This document shows positions 1 to 12,692 of a stretch of DNA of 64,000 nt, piece after piece. Origin of the DNA: Spiroplasma endosymbiont of Agriotes lineatus. Lineage in GTDB: Bacteria > Bacillota_I > Bacilli_A > Mycoplasmatales > Nriv7. The stretch is taken from NCBI RefSeq assembly GCF_964019485.1, contig NZ_OZ026448.1, positions 1,178,001-1,242,000 on the forward strand, given 5' to 3'. A program made the translations under genes and the position numbers. The first letter of the stretch is position 1. Each line of letters opens with the position of its first letter. The notes under the pieces were generated by a model, which was given only the letters and a program-made list of their open reading frames with translations, made no database searches and had not been told where the DNA came from.

Positions 1-501
1 AGCACTTTTTATCAATAGTAAAGCAAAAGCAAAAATTATTAACAGCACACCCGATAAAGCAAAAACGCCTGATTCGTGTAGTGCTATTTTTCTTTTCGCT
101 CTAATACCGGTCTCAATTTTTTTTGACCTAATGAAAGCAACATAAATCCAGTCAAAAATGTCATATTAAAGAAACTATAAACTAAAATTAGTCAACGATG
201 TTTAATAAATTGCTCATCATTAAGTGATATTGCTCACTTAATGATTAAAGCACTATAAATTAATTGCATTACTCCCCATATAAATAATTAATGCTGTAAT
301 TGAAAAATAATCCTCATTTATAGCACTAGCAATTTTTGTACAAAAATTGCTATCATGAGTTGTTAACTCCGTAATCTGATTGCTTAATGCTGTAATTGTA
401 TAAAAAGCAATCATTGTTAACACAAAGAACGCGCAAATAAACACAAGAATATTAGCAAAAATTAGAAAAAAACGGCCAAATGGAAAATTAGAATTTTTCA
501 T
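1..501 (-). pseudogene. Decayed multi-pass membrane protein gene, 3' end outside the window
   Basis: The 5' part (start ATG at 499-501, AAGAGA-type ribosome site upstream) encodes 82 residues beginning MKNSNFPFGRFFLIF with a clear hydrophobic segment, then stops. The next reading frame continues naturally from about position 270 (VMQLIYSALIIKW...) with two UGA tryptophans, and a third frame continues from about 120 to the window edge (FALSGVLLIIFAFALLL). Two small indels, one near a CCCC run and one in a run of eight T, therefore split one membrane protein of at least 160 residues. An 11-bp inverted repeat (TCATTAAGTGA, 6-nt loop) lies inside it near 218-245. The family is not recognised. Sequencing errors in homopolymers could also explain the frameshifts. 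Confidence 0.5.
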
Positions 502-520
502 TATAAAAAATCTCTTTCAT

Positions 521-536
521 TAGACTTGGTACATAA
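521..536. repeat. IS5-type terminal sequence (solo end)
   Basis: TAGACTTGGTACATAA recurs, in either orientation, at 17305 (diverged), 18725-18740, 30880-30895, 30984 and 63395. At 30984 it is the start of an IS5-type transposase copy, so this is a solo end left by a deletion. It lies directly upstream of the ribosome-binding site of the membrane protein gene. A short orphan gene start on the minus strand (ATG at 590, ending 567, with AAGGAG upstream) lies between this end and the propeller gene. Confidence 0.6.
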
Positions 537-689
537 TCTTTAATACTTCTCAATTATAAAATAATATTATTTGTTCTTGTATTTTTTCATTATTTTACTC
601 CTTGTTGTTTCAAATTTCATAAGTGTTTAATTTTTGCCAAGCATAGTTATTAACGAACCAATTGTTTATAATAAATTTAATATTTTTTA

Positions 690-2215
690 TTAAATTGGAT
701 AAAAATTAAAAGTTGGCTTGGGGTTACTTTCGCTTGCTCTTGATATTATTGCTTTTCCATTAAAAGTAATGCTATTATCTTCGTTAATAGTAATTTCATT
801 GGGTAATAAACTATATTTTTATAATATTTGCATTGCCTCTGTAATTGATAATGTAATTGTTTGTTCTTTGTTATTATCATCAATTATTTTAGCAGTAATT
901 ATTCCATTAATTTTTTGTTTTAAATCTAAATTAGTTTTAATTGAAAATAATCTGATTACATATTGGGCTGTAAGGCGTTGTTTTTTTCCCACAGATAATT
1001 CTTGTTCTGGTGAATGCAACAAATCACGATTTAAAATTAATTCTTGTTCTTGTTTATTTATGTTTGATAAATCAAAATTCTTTGATAATGTATTTTTAAT
1101 TTCAGAAGCTTTTTTATTTGAACTTGTAAAATCAGTTAATATCATTTCGTCATCAATATTTAAATTTCATCCCTTAACTATATTTTTTGAGTTATTTATG
1201 TTTAATCCTGTTGTAATTTGAAATAAATATTTTGCCTTAGTTTCATAACTAAATGAAGGTACTTTAATTTTTTGTGCACCCGAAGAAGCAGTGTTAGAAA
1301 AATCAATTGGTTTAAAACAAACATTCTTTTCATCAGCTAATTTTAATGAATCTGAAGTGCTTGATATTTCAATCGCAGAAAACATTAAGTTATCAATATC
1401 AATATTAATTTCTTTTATTTCTTTAAATATTAAATTTGGGTTTTCATCGCGAAATTTAAAAAATGATGCTTTTTTAATTAATTCATTTAAATTAATAATT
1501 TTATTTTCTTCATTATTAATTAAATATTTTACATTTATAATATTATTACTTAAATTATTTTTTATTTTTACATTAGCTGAATTATCTGTTTTGTTAATAA
1601 TTTCTAATTGCGAAATATCTAAAATGGGATTTAAATAATTTAATTCATTTAAAATTACATCATTAGAATTATCATTAATTTCTCCTAAATTTGAATTTAA
1701 ATCATATTCACTATATTCATAAACATTGTGATTTTCTGAACCGAAATATAATTTATTTTTAAAAACCAAATCAGAAGAATGAATTGCTCCTTTTGTTTTT
1801 ATTATAATTTTTTGCTGTTGTGTTATAGGATCATATTCATACACATTCTTATCTCATCTGAACCAAAATATAACTTATTATTGAAAACTACCCCCAGAAG
1901 ATCAAATTTCTCCATTTGTTTGAATAACAATTTTTTGTTGTCCTGTTACTCTGTTACTGGATCATACTCATAAACATTATGATCACTTGAACCAAAATAA
2001 ACTTTATTATTTAATATTATTCCGGTAGATCTAATTATTCAATTTGCTTTAATTACAACTTTTGTTTTACTTATATTTTCATTATTGCTTCTTTTTTGTC
2101 TTTTATTTATATTATCTATTTTATCTTTTGTTGGATAAGGACTACTGGCAACAATTCCTGCTATTCCGCTACTTGCTATTGTTATTGTTCCTAAAATTTC
2201 TAGTAATTTTTTAAT
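690..2215 (-). pseudogene. Secreted propeller-repeat protein, copy A, frameshifted
   Basis: The N-terminus (IKKLLEILGTITIASSGIAG) looks like a signal peptide without a lipobox cysteine. The first codon is ATT where the two paralogues have ATG. Downstream are at least three blade-like repeats containing YFGSSDHNVYEYDP-type motifs, then the family C-terminal domain (DEMILTDFTSSNKKASEIKN ... ITLSITEAMQILQKYSL) ending FNFYPI. A duplication of TGTTACTC near 1943-1955 shifts the frame inside a repeat and other indels follow. Paralogues lie at 39245-40973 and 47828-50804, each divergent from an ISLre2 transposase as here. The fold is inferred from the repeat pattern. Function is unknown; a surface or host-interaction role is plausible only. 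Confidence 0.6.
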
Positions 2216-2646
2216 TTATTAAATTCTTTTTGTTAATTTTTGCTAATTTAATAAATTTTTGTAGTAATTATCGCCTCCACTTAAAATTATAAATTTTAAA
2301 TTAATACGAATTTAATTATAAACTATAAAATAAAATTTTTATCATTTTTTAGAATATTGAACACTAATTCTAGAAAAAATTATCATTAAAACAAAAAAAT
2401 AATCAAACTAAATTAAACTTTATTAAAATTAATACCAAGAAAGGTGATTTTTTATGTTAGAAATTAATAATAATGTAAAAACCTTAGAAAATAAGCATTG
2501 ATTAAACTTATTTACAACCCATAAAAATATGTACACCAATAAATGTGAACAATTAGCTAATGAATATGAAAAATTAGATGAATACTTATATAAATATCAT
2601 TATCGGTTAAAACAAGGTGGATTGGCAACCCTTTTTAGGACAATTT

Positions 2647-3490
2647 TTATATAGACATTTGTTTTCTAAAAGTAACTGGAGATAAATAATTTAAACTGCC
2701 ATGTATTCTAAGATTATTGTATCAATTAATGTAATCAAATAATTCAAGTTCTAATTGTGCAAGATCATTGAATTTTCTGCCATTAATAAAATTCTGTTTT
2801 AAAAACTTTATAAGTTGCTTCAGCAACTGCATTATCATAAGGACAACCCTTCGCACTCAATGATCTTTGAATTTTAAATGTAGATAATAATTGATCAATT
2901 ATATTATTTTTAAACTCATTACCTCGGTCGGTATGAAATATTTCAATTTTTGATAATGGTCTAGTAATTCGCATAATAGCTTGATAAACCAACTCCGTAT
3001 TTTTATTTGGTCCGGAACTATAACCAACAATCTCGCGCTTATACAAATCAATTAGGAGACATACATAAAATCATTTAAAACCCACTTTTATATAAGTTAA
3101 GTCACTAACGATAATTTCATTTATTTTTCTATTATTAAAGTCTCGGTTTACAATGTTATTTACTGGATCATTATTTACTTGAATATTTTTGCATTTAAGT
3201 CTTGTTTTTGTGTACTTTGATATCAAATTATTGTTTTTTATAATATTTCTAATTTTATGTCTAGATAGGTTAATGCTTTTATGAGCTAATACTACTTTGA
3301 TTTTTCGGGCTCCATAGACTTGGTGGCTTGCGTTAAATGCACTGATAATTTCTTGATTATAATTATTCACTATTTTCCTTGTGTATTTATTAATTTGATA
3401 ATAGTAATTGGATTTTGAAATATTTAATAATTTACACATTTTTCTTATCGAATATTTTTTCTTATTGCTATTAATTATTGTTATTTTTTG
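2647..3490 (-). pseudogene. IS3 orfB (DDE integrase-type transposase), frameshifted near its end
   Basis: The frame encodes the HTH_21-like start (KKYSIRKMCKLLNISKSNYY) and the rve catalytic core with IVSDLTYI, the HTDRGNEF aspartate motif and KGCPYDNAVAEATYKVFKTE carrying the glutamate. An extra T near 2785 breaks the last 40 codons (sister copy: INGRKFNDLAQLELELFDYI). The catalytic D-D-E residues are present, but the C-terminus is out of frame. Confidence 0.75.
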
Positions 3491-3759
3491 GCCATTATCA
3501 GTGCGAATTGCTTTAAAATGTCATTTTCCATTTTTAAGTCTTTAAGTTCTTTTCGTAAAGTTATTATTTCATTTTCTTCTAGTTTGCGATTGTCTTTTGC
3601 TTTAAATGAACCAGAATTATTATAATTTTTAACTCAACTATAAATAGTTGGTTTTGGTAAATTATATTCTTTCCCTAAATTAATAACACTTTTGCCATTT
3701 TTGTATAGCATGACAATTTATTTTTTAAATTCTTCAGAGTATGAGGTTTTATTTCCCAT
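3481..3759 (-). pseudogene. IS3 orfA (helix-turn-helix transposase subunit) with a premature stop
   Basis: ATG at 3757-3759 starts MGNKTSYSEEFKK, and a TAA replaces the CAA of the sister copy at 57655, stopping the protein after 13 codons. The rest of the 92-codon frame is readable: helix-turn-helix, then a leucine-zipper-like segment ([20 protein letters not shown]) and the A6 tract where IS3 elements shift by -1 into orfB. Confidence 0.7.
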
Positions 3760-4798
3760 TTTTATATTCCTTCTTTCTTAATAATTTCGAAGTCTATATA
3801 ATTATGGTCCAACTTATTGTAGCCTATCCAAGGTTATAAAGTAGTTCATTTTGCTTTAAGAACAATTATTACAATTTTTGGTGATGTTACTTTTAAACGA
3901 CGCCGATATAAATATTGAAATCAAAAATCAGATAAATTTGAATATGTATGTTTATTAGATAAAGAAATTGGTTTATTGCCAAAACAACGCATTTATTTTG
4001 ATGTCCAATTTAAAGTTTTAAGTCTTCTAGGTGATGGTAAAAGGTGTCGCGATGTTTTAGATGCTTTAAATCATTGTTATATTTCAAAAGGTAGTATTTC
4101 AAATATTTTAAATAAATACGATATTGCTGAATATTTTCAACTAGCAGAAAAAGAAACTAAAACTAGAATTGATATCAAAAATAAGGATTTGTATATTCAA
4201 CTAGATGAGACATTTTTAGCGATATTAGACCATAAAGTTAAACAAGACCAAAGAATCGTTTAGTTACTTTTCATACCGGACATAAAGAAAAAAAATACAA
4301 AAATGCTCGCAGAGAATTAGAAAACAAACGAGGTCATTTTCTAATGTTAAAAGTTGGTAAACGAATAAATACGATGGATTATCGTGATTTATTGATTAAA
4401 GAATTGCAAAAACATTATGTAAATATTAATTATGACAAAATAATTGTTTGTGGTGATGGTGATGCTTGAATTAGAGAAATTGCCAATAGTTTTGGTAATG
4501 TTAGATATATTTTAGATGGTTATCGCGCTATTAAAAAATTAAAACAAACTGCATTTAATATTATTTTTGAAAATCGCAAAGCAACACTAAATAATTGAAT
4601 TGAATTATATAAGGATGGAAATCATCAAGAATTAATCAAAAACATTCGTAATGTTGCTAAAAATGAATTAAATAAAGATATTAAAATAAATTTAAGAAAG
4701 GCGAGTAATTATTTCAAAAACAATAAGCATGGTATGGTATTCATCATCAAAATTTAGAATAAAATATCGGTTGTAGTATTGAAAGTGACGTATCACAT

Positions 4799-4935
4799 GG
4801 ACGCATAAAGTTTTGTTAGGTAGGAAAAAAACATTTGAATAAGTATTAAGACATTCAGCAATGATTGTCTTTTTATTTTATAAGGTAAGGTGTTAAAATT
4901 TGTTCTTTGAAAATTATTCAAAAAAGAAAATTAAA
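4799..4935 (+). repeat. Left-end remnant of the plectrovirus/ISLre2 composite element
   Basis: It begins GGACGCATAAAGTTTTGTTA and carries a terminator-like hairpin (AAGACATTC/GATTGTCTT, then T5), then TGTTAAAATTTGTTCTTTGA. The same order opens the elements at 34426 and, reversed, 55648 and 24346. It abuts the truncated ISLre2 gene with no gap. GGTAAGGTGT at about 4882 contains a 5-bp duplication relative to the other copies. Confidence 0.75.
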
Positions 4936-5010
4936 AAATAGTTAAAAAACTACTAAAATAAATAAAAAAACATTAAAATATTAGCATATTTAAAAAATAA
5001 GGAGCTATTA

Positions 5011-5571
5011 ATGAAAAAACATCCTCTGGTCAAAGAAATTTTATTTACCCGGCAACAAATTATTGAACGCACTAAGGCGTTAGCATTAGAAATTAGTAAA
5101 TACTATCAATCTAATGACTCAACAATTATTCTTTTAGGAATTCTTAAAGGATGTATTCCCTTTTTAGCTGAATTTATTAGTCACTTAACAATTGAATGTG
5201 AAATTGACTTTATGGCGATTGCTTCTTTCCGCGGCGGAACCGAAGCTAGTAGCACACCACAAATTATAATGGACATTAACCAAGATATTACTAATCGTGA
5301 TATTTTAATTATTGAAGACATCATTGAAAGTGGTGCCAGTTTACTAATCATCAAAGAATATTTATTTTTAAAAGGAGCTAAAACGGTAAAAATGGTGACA
5401 TTACTAGACAAAACTAAAGGAAGAAAGGTTGAACTTAACGCTGATTGAACCGGTTTTCAAGCACCCCAAGAGTTTCTTGTTGGTTATGGTCTTGATTATC
5501 AAGAAAAACTCCGTAACTTACCTTATGTCGCCATTGCTGATATGGAAAAAATAATACTCCTAGAAAAATAA
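5011..5571 (+). CDS. hpt: Hypoxanthine(-guanine) phosphoribosyltransferase
   Basis: The 186-residue protein converts hypoxanthine or guanine plus PRPP to IMP or GMP in purine salvage, which mollicutes depend on because they lack de novo purine synthesis. It has the hallmark PRPP loop [12 protein letters not shown] (residues ~93-105), the early [15 protein letters not shown] segment and the C-terminal [12 protein letters not shown]...LPYVAIAD typical of HPRT. One UGA tryptophan is present (NADWTGF). GGAGCT precedes the ATG. It is monocistronic, ending in a bidirectional terminator. The left end of a mobile element lies 75 bp upstream, so its promoter region has probably been replaced or reshaped. 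Confidence 0.93.
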
Positions 5572-5588
5572 TAATGTCTCTAAACAAA

Positions 5589-5622
5589 AATACCTAACAT
5601 TATACAATGTTGGGTATTTTAA
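5589..5622. terminator. Bidirectional intrinsic terminator between hpt and the ATPase operon
   Basis: A 13-bp stem (AATACCTAACATT with AATGTTGGGTATT, one G-T pair, loop ATAC) is followed by TTTTAATT, with AAAAA on the other side. It can end hpt (+) and the upp-atp operon (-). Confidence 0.85.
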
Positions 5623-5629
5623 TTAATTA

Positions 5630-5852
5630 CTATTTCATTCACAATTCAATCCCTAGAAAAGCAATAAACAAACTACCCACCAAATACGTTAGTGCAAAGG
5701 TAATGAGAAAATAAAACAGCAAAGCCTCACGAGGTTTTTTGGGATTTAAAATGCTATTTCATAATATAGAACTAGTTCCCAAACTAGAAAACAAAAAAGC
5801 AATTAAATAAATCGCAATTTTAATTAAATGAATTGATAGCACCGTATCCATA
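5630..5852 (-). pseudogene. DUF1146 (YwzB-like) small membrane protein with a one-base frameshift
   Basis: This is the last gene of the ATPase operon, 16 bp after atpC. If one A is removed from the A5 run around 5820 it encodes 73 residues (MDTVLSIHLIKIAIYLIAFL ... YLVGSLFIAFLGIELWMK) with two membrane segments and a central NPKKPREA motif, matching the DUF1146 protein found downstream of atpC in many Firmicutes and Spiroplasma. As written, the frame stops after about 22 codons. The reading frame is otherwise undamaged, so an A-run sequencing error is a real alternative. Confidence 0.65.
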
Positions 5853-5868
5853 AATAAACTCCCTTCTA

Positions 5869-6186
5869 CTAAAAATTAGTCATATTAGTATGACGATCTT
5901 TTGCTAACTGTAATAAATGATCTTTCGCTTTATCATCATATTCAATATAATCAGTTAAAATTTTAACTTCTTTCTTTGTTGAATATAATATTCCTGAAGA
6001 AATAAGTAATTTATAAGTTTTTTTATGTTGTTTAACAAACATTTGTGCTATTTCCAAATTAGCAACAATAGGAATATGTTGTTCTAAAATTCCGATATAG
6101 CCCTCTGTAGTTTTAACAGTTATAATTTCAACGACATCATCAAAGAAAATTCCTAATGGTGTTATAATTTTTAGTTTTATCGCCAT
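5869..6186 (-). CDS. atpC: ATP synthase epsilon subunit
   Basis: The 105-residue protein is a central-stalk subunit of F1, coupling and regulating rotation. It has the N-terminal beta-sandwich start LKIITPLGIFFDDVVEIITV, the TTEGYIGILEQHIP segment typical of the family, and a shortened C-terminal helical region (length about 105 versus 130-140 in many bacteria). It begins 5 bp after atpD. Confidence 0.9.
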   Translation of the reverse strand: MAIKLKIITPLGIFFDDVVEIITVKTTEGYIGILEQHIPIVANLEIAQMFVKQHKKTYKLLISSGILYSTKKEVKILTDYIEYDDKAKDHLLQLAKDRHTNMTNF

Positions 6187-6191
6187 TGATT

Positions 6192-7628
<1,437 letters not shown>

Positions 7629-8465
7629 CTAATTTGTACTATCAGCCGCAGCAATAATTTCCGCAATCTCTTGCGTTATTTTAGCTTGACGAGAACGATT
7701 ATATTGCAATGTTAAATTATCTTTCAATTCATTAGCATTATTAGTAGCATTTTCCATCGCTAACCTTCTTGATGCTTGTTCCGATACTTGCGATTCACTA
7801 ATGGCACTATAAATAATAGTATTTAAATATAATAAAATTGTTGTTTCTAATACCGTTTGAGCATCCGGTTCAAACTCAAACAATGAATTTTGCTGAGTAT
7901 TAATTTTAGCAATCGGTAACAATTGCAATGTCGTTGGTTGAAACAAAATATTATTAATAAATTTTGTATAAACTAATTTAATTCGTTCAATTTCTTTATT
8001 ATTAAGCAGACTTAAAACTTGAAAACCAATTTCTTGTGCTTGATGATATTCAAAATTTAAATCTAAATTAGAATAACTACTAATGACATTATAACCACGA
8101 TTTTGATAATAACTAATCCCTTTAGCACCAATTACAATTAATAAATCACTTTTTTTAATTTCTGAGATTACTAATTTATGAATATTATAGTTATAATCAG
8201 CACAAAGACTAATATTAGAATTAATAATAATTCATACTGTTCGGAAATGTGAACCATCATCTTTTTGTAAATACATGGAATCATTAGTATTGCTAATAAT
8301 ATGATGAAAAACATCATACATTTCTTCACTATATGGTCTAATCTCTTGAATTCTTTTGCTAGCTTTTTTCAATTTTGCTGTTGCTGCTAATTGCAAAGCA
8401 CGAGAAATTTTACCAATCGTATTAATTGTTTGAATACGATTTTTAATCTGAAAATCTTGTTGCAT
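7629..8465 (-). CDS. atpG: ATP synthase gamma subunit
   Basis: The 278-residue protein is the rotating shaft of F1. It starts MQQDFQIKNRIQTINTIGKI with the typical N-terminal helix (AATAKLKKA) and ends in the long C-terminal helix containing ASRRLAMENATNNANELKDN and RQAKITQEIAEII, which matches the most conserved part of the family. One UGA tryptophan interrupts the standard-code reading at about 8230. It begins 5 bp after the atpA stop. Confidence 0.93.
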
Positions 8466-8470
8466 AACTA

Positions 8471-10081
8471 TTAATGAAGATCTTTTTTAACTTTAATTTT
8501 ACCTTGAATCAATAACAATTCTCATTGTTCTTTTGTCCCATAACTAATAATTTCATATTTATCAATTTTACTAACTAGATGATAAACTACTTTAATAATT
8601 TCTGTATCAACTTTACTTTTTAACTCTTTAGAAAAGGCTTTAACTTTTTTTAATTCTTTATATACCTTATGAGCTTCTTTATTATTTTTAAAATAATTAA
8701 TAATATTTTCTTTAAACAATAAAATTTTATCTAAAGGAATTCATTGAATTCTTCGTAAATTAATTGCTAATAACAAAATTGCTTGATTAGTTTGTGATAA
8801 TGGACTATATTGCGTTTGTTTTAAAATATCAATCGCTCGTTGTCCGTGTTCTAAAACTCTTTTTGTCATTTCATCTAAATCAGAACCGAATTGGGTAAAA
8901 GCTTGCAATTCATTATATTGTGCTAATTCTAATTTTAATGTTCCTGCAACCTGTTTAATTGCCTTAATTTGAGCAGCACTACCAACTCGCGAAACTGAGA
9001 GTCCAAGATTAACGGCCGGACGAATCCCCGAATTAAATAATTGACTAGTTAAAAAAATTTGACCATCAGTAATAGAAATAACATTGGTGGGAATATATGC
9101 TGAAATATCACCGGCTTGCGTTTCAATAATTGGTAATGCTGTAATTGAACCATTACCATTATCCTTATTTAATCTTGCCGCTCGTTCTAATAATCGTGAA
9201 TGCAAGTAAAAAACATCGCCGGGATATGCTTCTCTTCCTGGTGGTCTTCGTAATAACAAGGCCATTGTGCGATATGCAACCGCATGCTTACTTAAATCAT
9301 CATAAACAATTAAAACATCTTTACCTTGTTCCATTCACTCCTCGGCAATAGTAACGCCCGTATACGGTGCTAAATATTGTAATGGTGCCAATTCACTGGC
9401 ACCAGCAGCAACAATCGTAGTATAATTCATTGCCTCTGTTTGTTTTAATCGTTCCACAACTTGCGCAACAGTAGAAGATTTTTGACCAATGGCAACATAA
9501 ACACAATAAACATCTCTACCTTGTTGATTCAAAATCGTATCAATCGCAATTGCGGTTTTACCAGTTTGGCGATCACCAATAATTAATTCTCGTTGTCCTT
9601 TACCAATAGGAATCATTGCATCAATTACTAAAATACCTGTTTGCAATGATTCATCAACTGATTGTCGCGTCATAACTCCTGGAGCAATTCTTTCAACAGG
9701 TCGTTTCTTTTTACTTTTAATCGCTCCTTTACCATCAATTGGTTGTCCTAAGGCATTAACAACTCTTCCCAATAACTCATCACCAACAATAGTTTCAACA
9801 ACTTGTTTTGTTCGTTTAACAGCATCGCCTTCCTTAATATAAGTATCATCGCCCATTAAAACAACGCCGACAACATCTTCTTCTAAGTTTAAAACCATCC
9901 CATAAACATCATTATCAAAAAGTAATAACTCACCTAGCATTGCCTTATCTAATCCATGAAGCACAGCAATTCCGTCACCGACACTAATAACACTACCTTC
10001 TTCACTTAATTCAATTTTTTTACCATAATGTTTAATTTGATTTTTAATTGCATCAGCAATTTCATTTACTTTAAATGACAT
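8471..10081 (-). CDS. atpA: ATP synthase alpha subunit
   Basis: The 536-residue protein holds the non-catalytic nucleotide sites of F1. Seen are the P-loop [11 protein letters not shown] (residues ~169-179), [31 protein letters not shown] (UGA tryptophan), [20 protein letters not shown] and the C-terminal domain ending in KVKKDLH. In the standard code it looks like three ORFs, but all three share one frame separated by UGA codons. It is slightly longer than the usual 500-515 residues because of a C-terminal tail. Confidence 0.97.
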
Positions 10082-10095
10082 CTATATCACCCGCC

Positions 10096-10620
10096 TTACT
10101 TATTTTCAATATTTCGTTTCATTGCTAATAATCGCCCTTTTATTGAACCATCAAAAACTTGATCTTGAACTTTTACTTTTATGCCGGCAATTAGACTAAG
10201 ATCAATTTTATTAACTAATTCCACTTTTTGTTGTAAAATTTTCGCAATTTTTTTCTCAATTTTATCAATAGCTTCTTGTTGCAATTTTATTGTTGAAAAA
10301 ACAATTCCATAAAAAACATTCGCTCTTTCATTGCACAGATTACGAAATACTTTAAGAATTAATCTTACTTGCCGAAAATTATTACGATCAATTAATAATT
10401 TAAAAAAATTAACAAAAATATCATTAGCTTTATCTTTAAAAATTTTATCAATAATTTTTTTTTGTTTTTGTTTTTCTAAATTGTGTGTTGACAAAATATC
10501 AATAATTCGTGGATACTCAAAAAACAATTTAATTAAATGAATTGATTGCCTTAACATAATATCAAGTTGTTTTTCTTCTTTCCCTAGCTTTAGTAGTGCT
10601 AATGCTCAATTTTGAATCAT
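10096..10620 (-). CDS. atpH: ATP synthase delta subunit
   Basis: The 174-residue protein links F1 to the peripheral stalk. The start chosen is ATG at 10620 (MIQNWALALLKLG, UGA tryptophan at codon 5), preceded by GGAG. Starting at the internal Met at 10557 would drop the conserved first helix. The C-terminal half contains the family region VELVNKIDLSLIAGIKVKVQ and the DGSIKGRLLAMKR ending. Confidence 0.9.
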
Positions 10621-10631
10621 TAAAATAACTC

Positions 10632-11168
10632 CTAATCTAATTGTTTAATAAAATCATCAATCAAAACTTCATTTTGTTCACGATCAATCTCTTTTTCCAA
10701 AATATTTTGTGCCATGTTAAAAGCAACATCAATAATTTCTTGACGAATGTTTTCTTCCGCTTTAATCCGCTCTTTTAAAATATCTCTTTGCGACTGTTCG
10801 TCAATTAACCCCGCCTCAATGCTCGCTTGATTAATAATTTCTTGTCTTTGCGTTAAAGCTTCCGCTTTAGCATCATCAATAATTTGTTGTGATTGCATTT
10901 TAGAATCCTTTAATAACGAATTAGCTTCTATTTCATACTTTATTGCTTGTGTTTGTTTCCTAATCGCATCATCAATTAAATCTTTAATAATACTTCTTCG
11001 TTTTTGCATTAATTGTTTAAAAGGTTTATAAAGAAAAAAACCTAAAACAACTAATAAAACAACAGTTGCCAAAATATGAGTAATGAACACTCACACATTA
11101 GGAAATAATTGATTAATAATATTTTCTTGTTTAATTTTATAAAAAATTGCTAAATAACTTAAAAACAT
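10632..11168 (-). CDS. atpF: ATP synthase b subunit
   Basis: The 178-residue protein is the peripheral-stalk dimer subunit. One membrane span (VFITHILATVVLLVVLGFFL, residues ~27-46) is followed by a long charged helix (QKRRSIIKDLIDDA ... EAEALTQRQEIINQ-like). The start at 11168 restores 26 residues upstream of the internal Met at 11090, including a UGA tryptophan. No lipobox is present, unlike some mollicute AtpF proteins. Confidence 0.92.
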
Positions 11169-11186
11169 CTAATCTTATTCCTTTCC

Positions 11187-11477
11187 TTACGTAACAAATA
11201 TTAAAATTAAAGCAATAACAAGACTATAAATAGCACCAGTTTCTGCAATGGCACAACCAATAATTAACATTGTTCTAATCTTACCATTAGCTTCTGGATT
11301 TCTTCCTACCGCCTCAGCAGCTTTACCAGCAGCATAACCTTGACCAATCCCGGCACCAAAACAACCTAAAACAGCAATTCCTGCTCCAATAAATTTGCCT
11401 CATGAAGCTGAAGCATTACCACTAGCCAAAATTGCTCCAACAGTATTAATACTATTTATTATTTCCACACTCATCAT
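11187..11477 (-). CDS. atpE: ATP synthase c subunit (proton-translocating ring)
   Basis: The 96-residue hairpin protein was too fragmented by UGA to appear as one standard-code ORF. Helix 1 has the glycine-rich [20 protein letters not shown] segment, the loop is [15 protein letters not shown], and helix 2 has the proton-binding glutamate in [24 protein letters not shown] precedes two tandem ATGs (MMSVEII), and either could be used. It is the fourth gene of the operon. Confidence 0.92.
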
Positions 11478-11533
11478 CTATTTACCCTCCTTTTAGACAT
11501 TATATTAAATATTTTGTGAATTAAATGAAACAA

Positions 11534-12268
11534 TTATCCATCAGCTTCACGAGTATTAATAGCACCTTCTTTACTAACCGGTTTTTCATCACCAATTTCT
11601 AATTTTCAATAAACTAATGTTAAAATTGAAAAAATAACCGCTTGAATAATACCAAAAAAAATATCAAAATAAAAATGAAAAAACGGTGCTAAAAATCCTG
11701 CTAAAAAATTCACTTGACCAATAACTGGAATTTGTCTAAAAATTAAATCACTAAATTGATATAACAACGCCATAATAATGCTGCCACCTAAAATATTTCC
11801 AAAAAGTCGAAATGAAATGGAAACTAATGGCACAAATTGCGTTAATAATTCTAATGGATTTAAATATCGTTTAAAAAAAGCTAATCTTTGAAATTTAATT
11901 CCAAAAATATAAATCCCCACAAATGTTATTAATCCCATCGCAAATGTTGTTGTATACGATGTCATCTGCGATTCAAACCCAACAATTGATAACAAATTAC
12001 CAACAATAATGTATGATAACAAATATAAAAAATATGATGTTAATCATTTAAAACTCGATCCTAAAATACTAATAACTAAATTTTCAACACCTTTAACACA
12101 AAGTTCCATAATTAACACTAATCCTCGCGGCTCATCTTTAGGATCAAGTTTTTTTACTTTAAAAAAATATATTAAAGTGATAATACTAATAATTAAAGTT
12201 GTTAAAACAATCGTTGTTACTTGCGGAACAAGTTTTCACTGATCTCACAATTCAAAACTTGCACACAT
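11534..12268 (-). CDS. atpB: ATP synthase a subunit
   Basis: The 244-residue membrane protein forms the proton half-channels against the c-ring. The key arginine is in the VSISFRLFGNILGGSIIMALL segment, and the C-terminal pair of helices (FFGIIQAVIFSILTLVYW) is present. The ATG lies 1 bp after the atpI-like stop codon, implying translational coupling. Several UGA tryptophans occur. Confidence 0.92.
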
Positions 12269-12269
12269 C

Positions 12270-12683
12270 TTAAGATTCATTTTTCAAATTCCTCTTTTCT
12301 ATCAAAGCATTATACATATTAACAATTAAAGTTGCAATAAAAGCAAGTATTAAACCAAAAATACTACTAAAAATATTAAAATATTCATTAAATAGCACAA
12401 TAATCAGAACAGGAATTAAATATAATAATACTCGCAATAAAAAAAGTAACCCTATTACTAATTTATTAATTGATTGACCTATTTGGATAACATACGAAGT
12501 TAAAAAAATTAGCAAAAAATAATTCAATAAACTAAAAACACTTGTTGTAACAAAACCAGTAATCAAATTTCAAGACAAATAATTAATTAAAATAAAAACT
12601 GTTGTTACTAATAGTCCGATAAAAATTAACAACCCAAAAACAATCATTATTTGTTTTTCATATTTCCAATTAATATTTTTCAT
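12270..12683 (-). CDS. atpI: AtpI-like small membrane protein at the head of the ATP synthase genes
   Basis: The 137-residue protein has four predicted membrane helices and begins MKNINWKYEKQIMIVFGLL. Its position between upp and atpB, its size and topology fit AtpI, an assembly and ion-uptake helper for the c-ring. Sequence conservation in this family is low, so the name rests mostly on context. Confidence 0.7.
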
Positions 12684-12692
12684 TATAACTAT

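Larger units (their letters stand above)
2618..3830 (-). mobile_element. IS3/IS150-type insertion sequence, 1213 bp, with AGG target duplication
   Basis: The left end is TGGATTGGCAACCCTTTTTA and the right end, reverse complemented, is TGGATAGGCTACAATAAGTT. The element interrupts the ISLre2 gene so that AGG is present on both sides (2615-2617 and 3831-3833), as expected for IS150-type transposition. A second copy of this subfamily is at 57584-58799. Confidence 0.85.
2454..4798 (+). pseudogene. ISLre2 (UPF0236) transposase, copy 1, interrupted and 3'-truncated
   Basis: ATG at 2454 follows AAGAAAGGTGAT. The protein starts MLEINNNVKTLENKHWLNLF and is about 460 residues in the most complete copy (46185-47583). 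Recognisable segments are PKQRIYFDVQFKVLSLLGDG, IQLDETFLAILDH and GDGDAW (UGA tryptophan), matching the UPF0236/ISLre2 family. An IS3 element sits at 2618-3830. Further lesions are a one-base loss near 4255 and a GGTAT duplication near 4731-4741. The gene ends abruptly at 4798 where the left end of a composite element begins. It is not functional. Confidence 0.8.

Noticed and set aside
8522..8719. Separate small gene between atpG and atpA
   Set aside because: It is in the atpA frame behind a UGA tryptophan and encodes the AtpA C-terminus.
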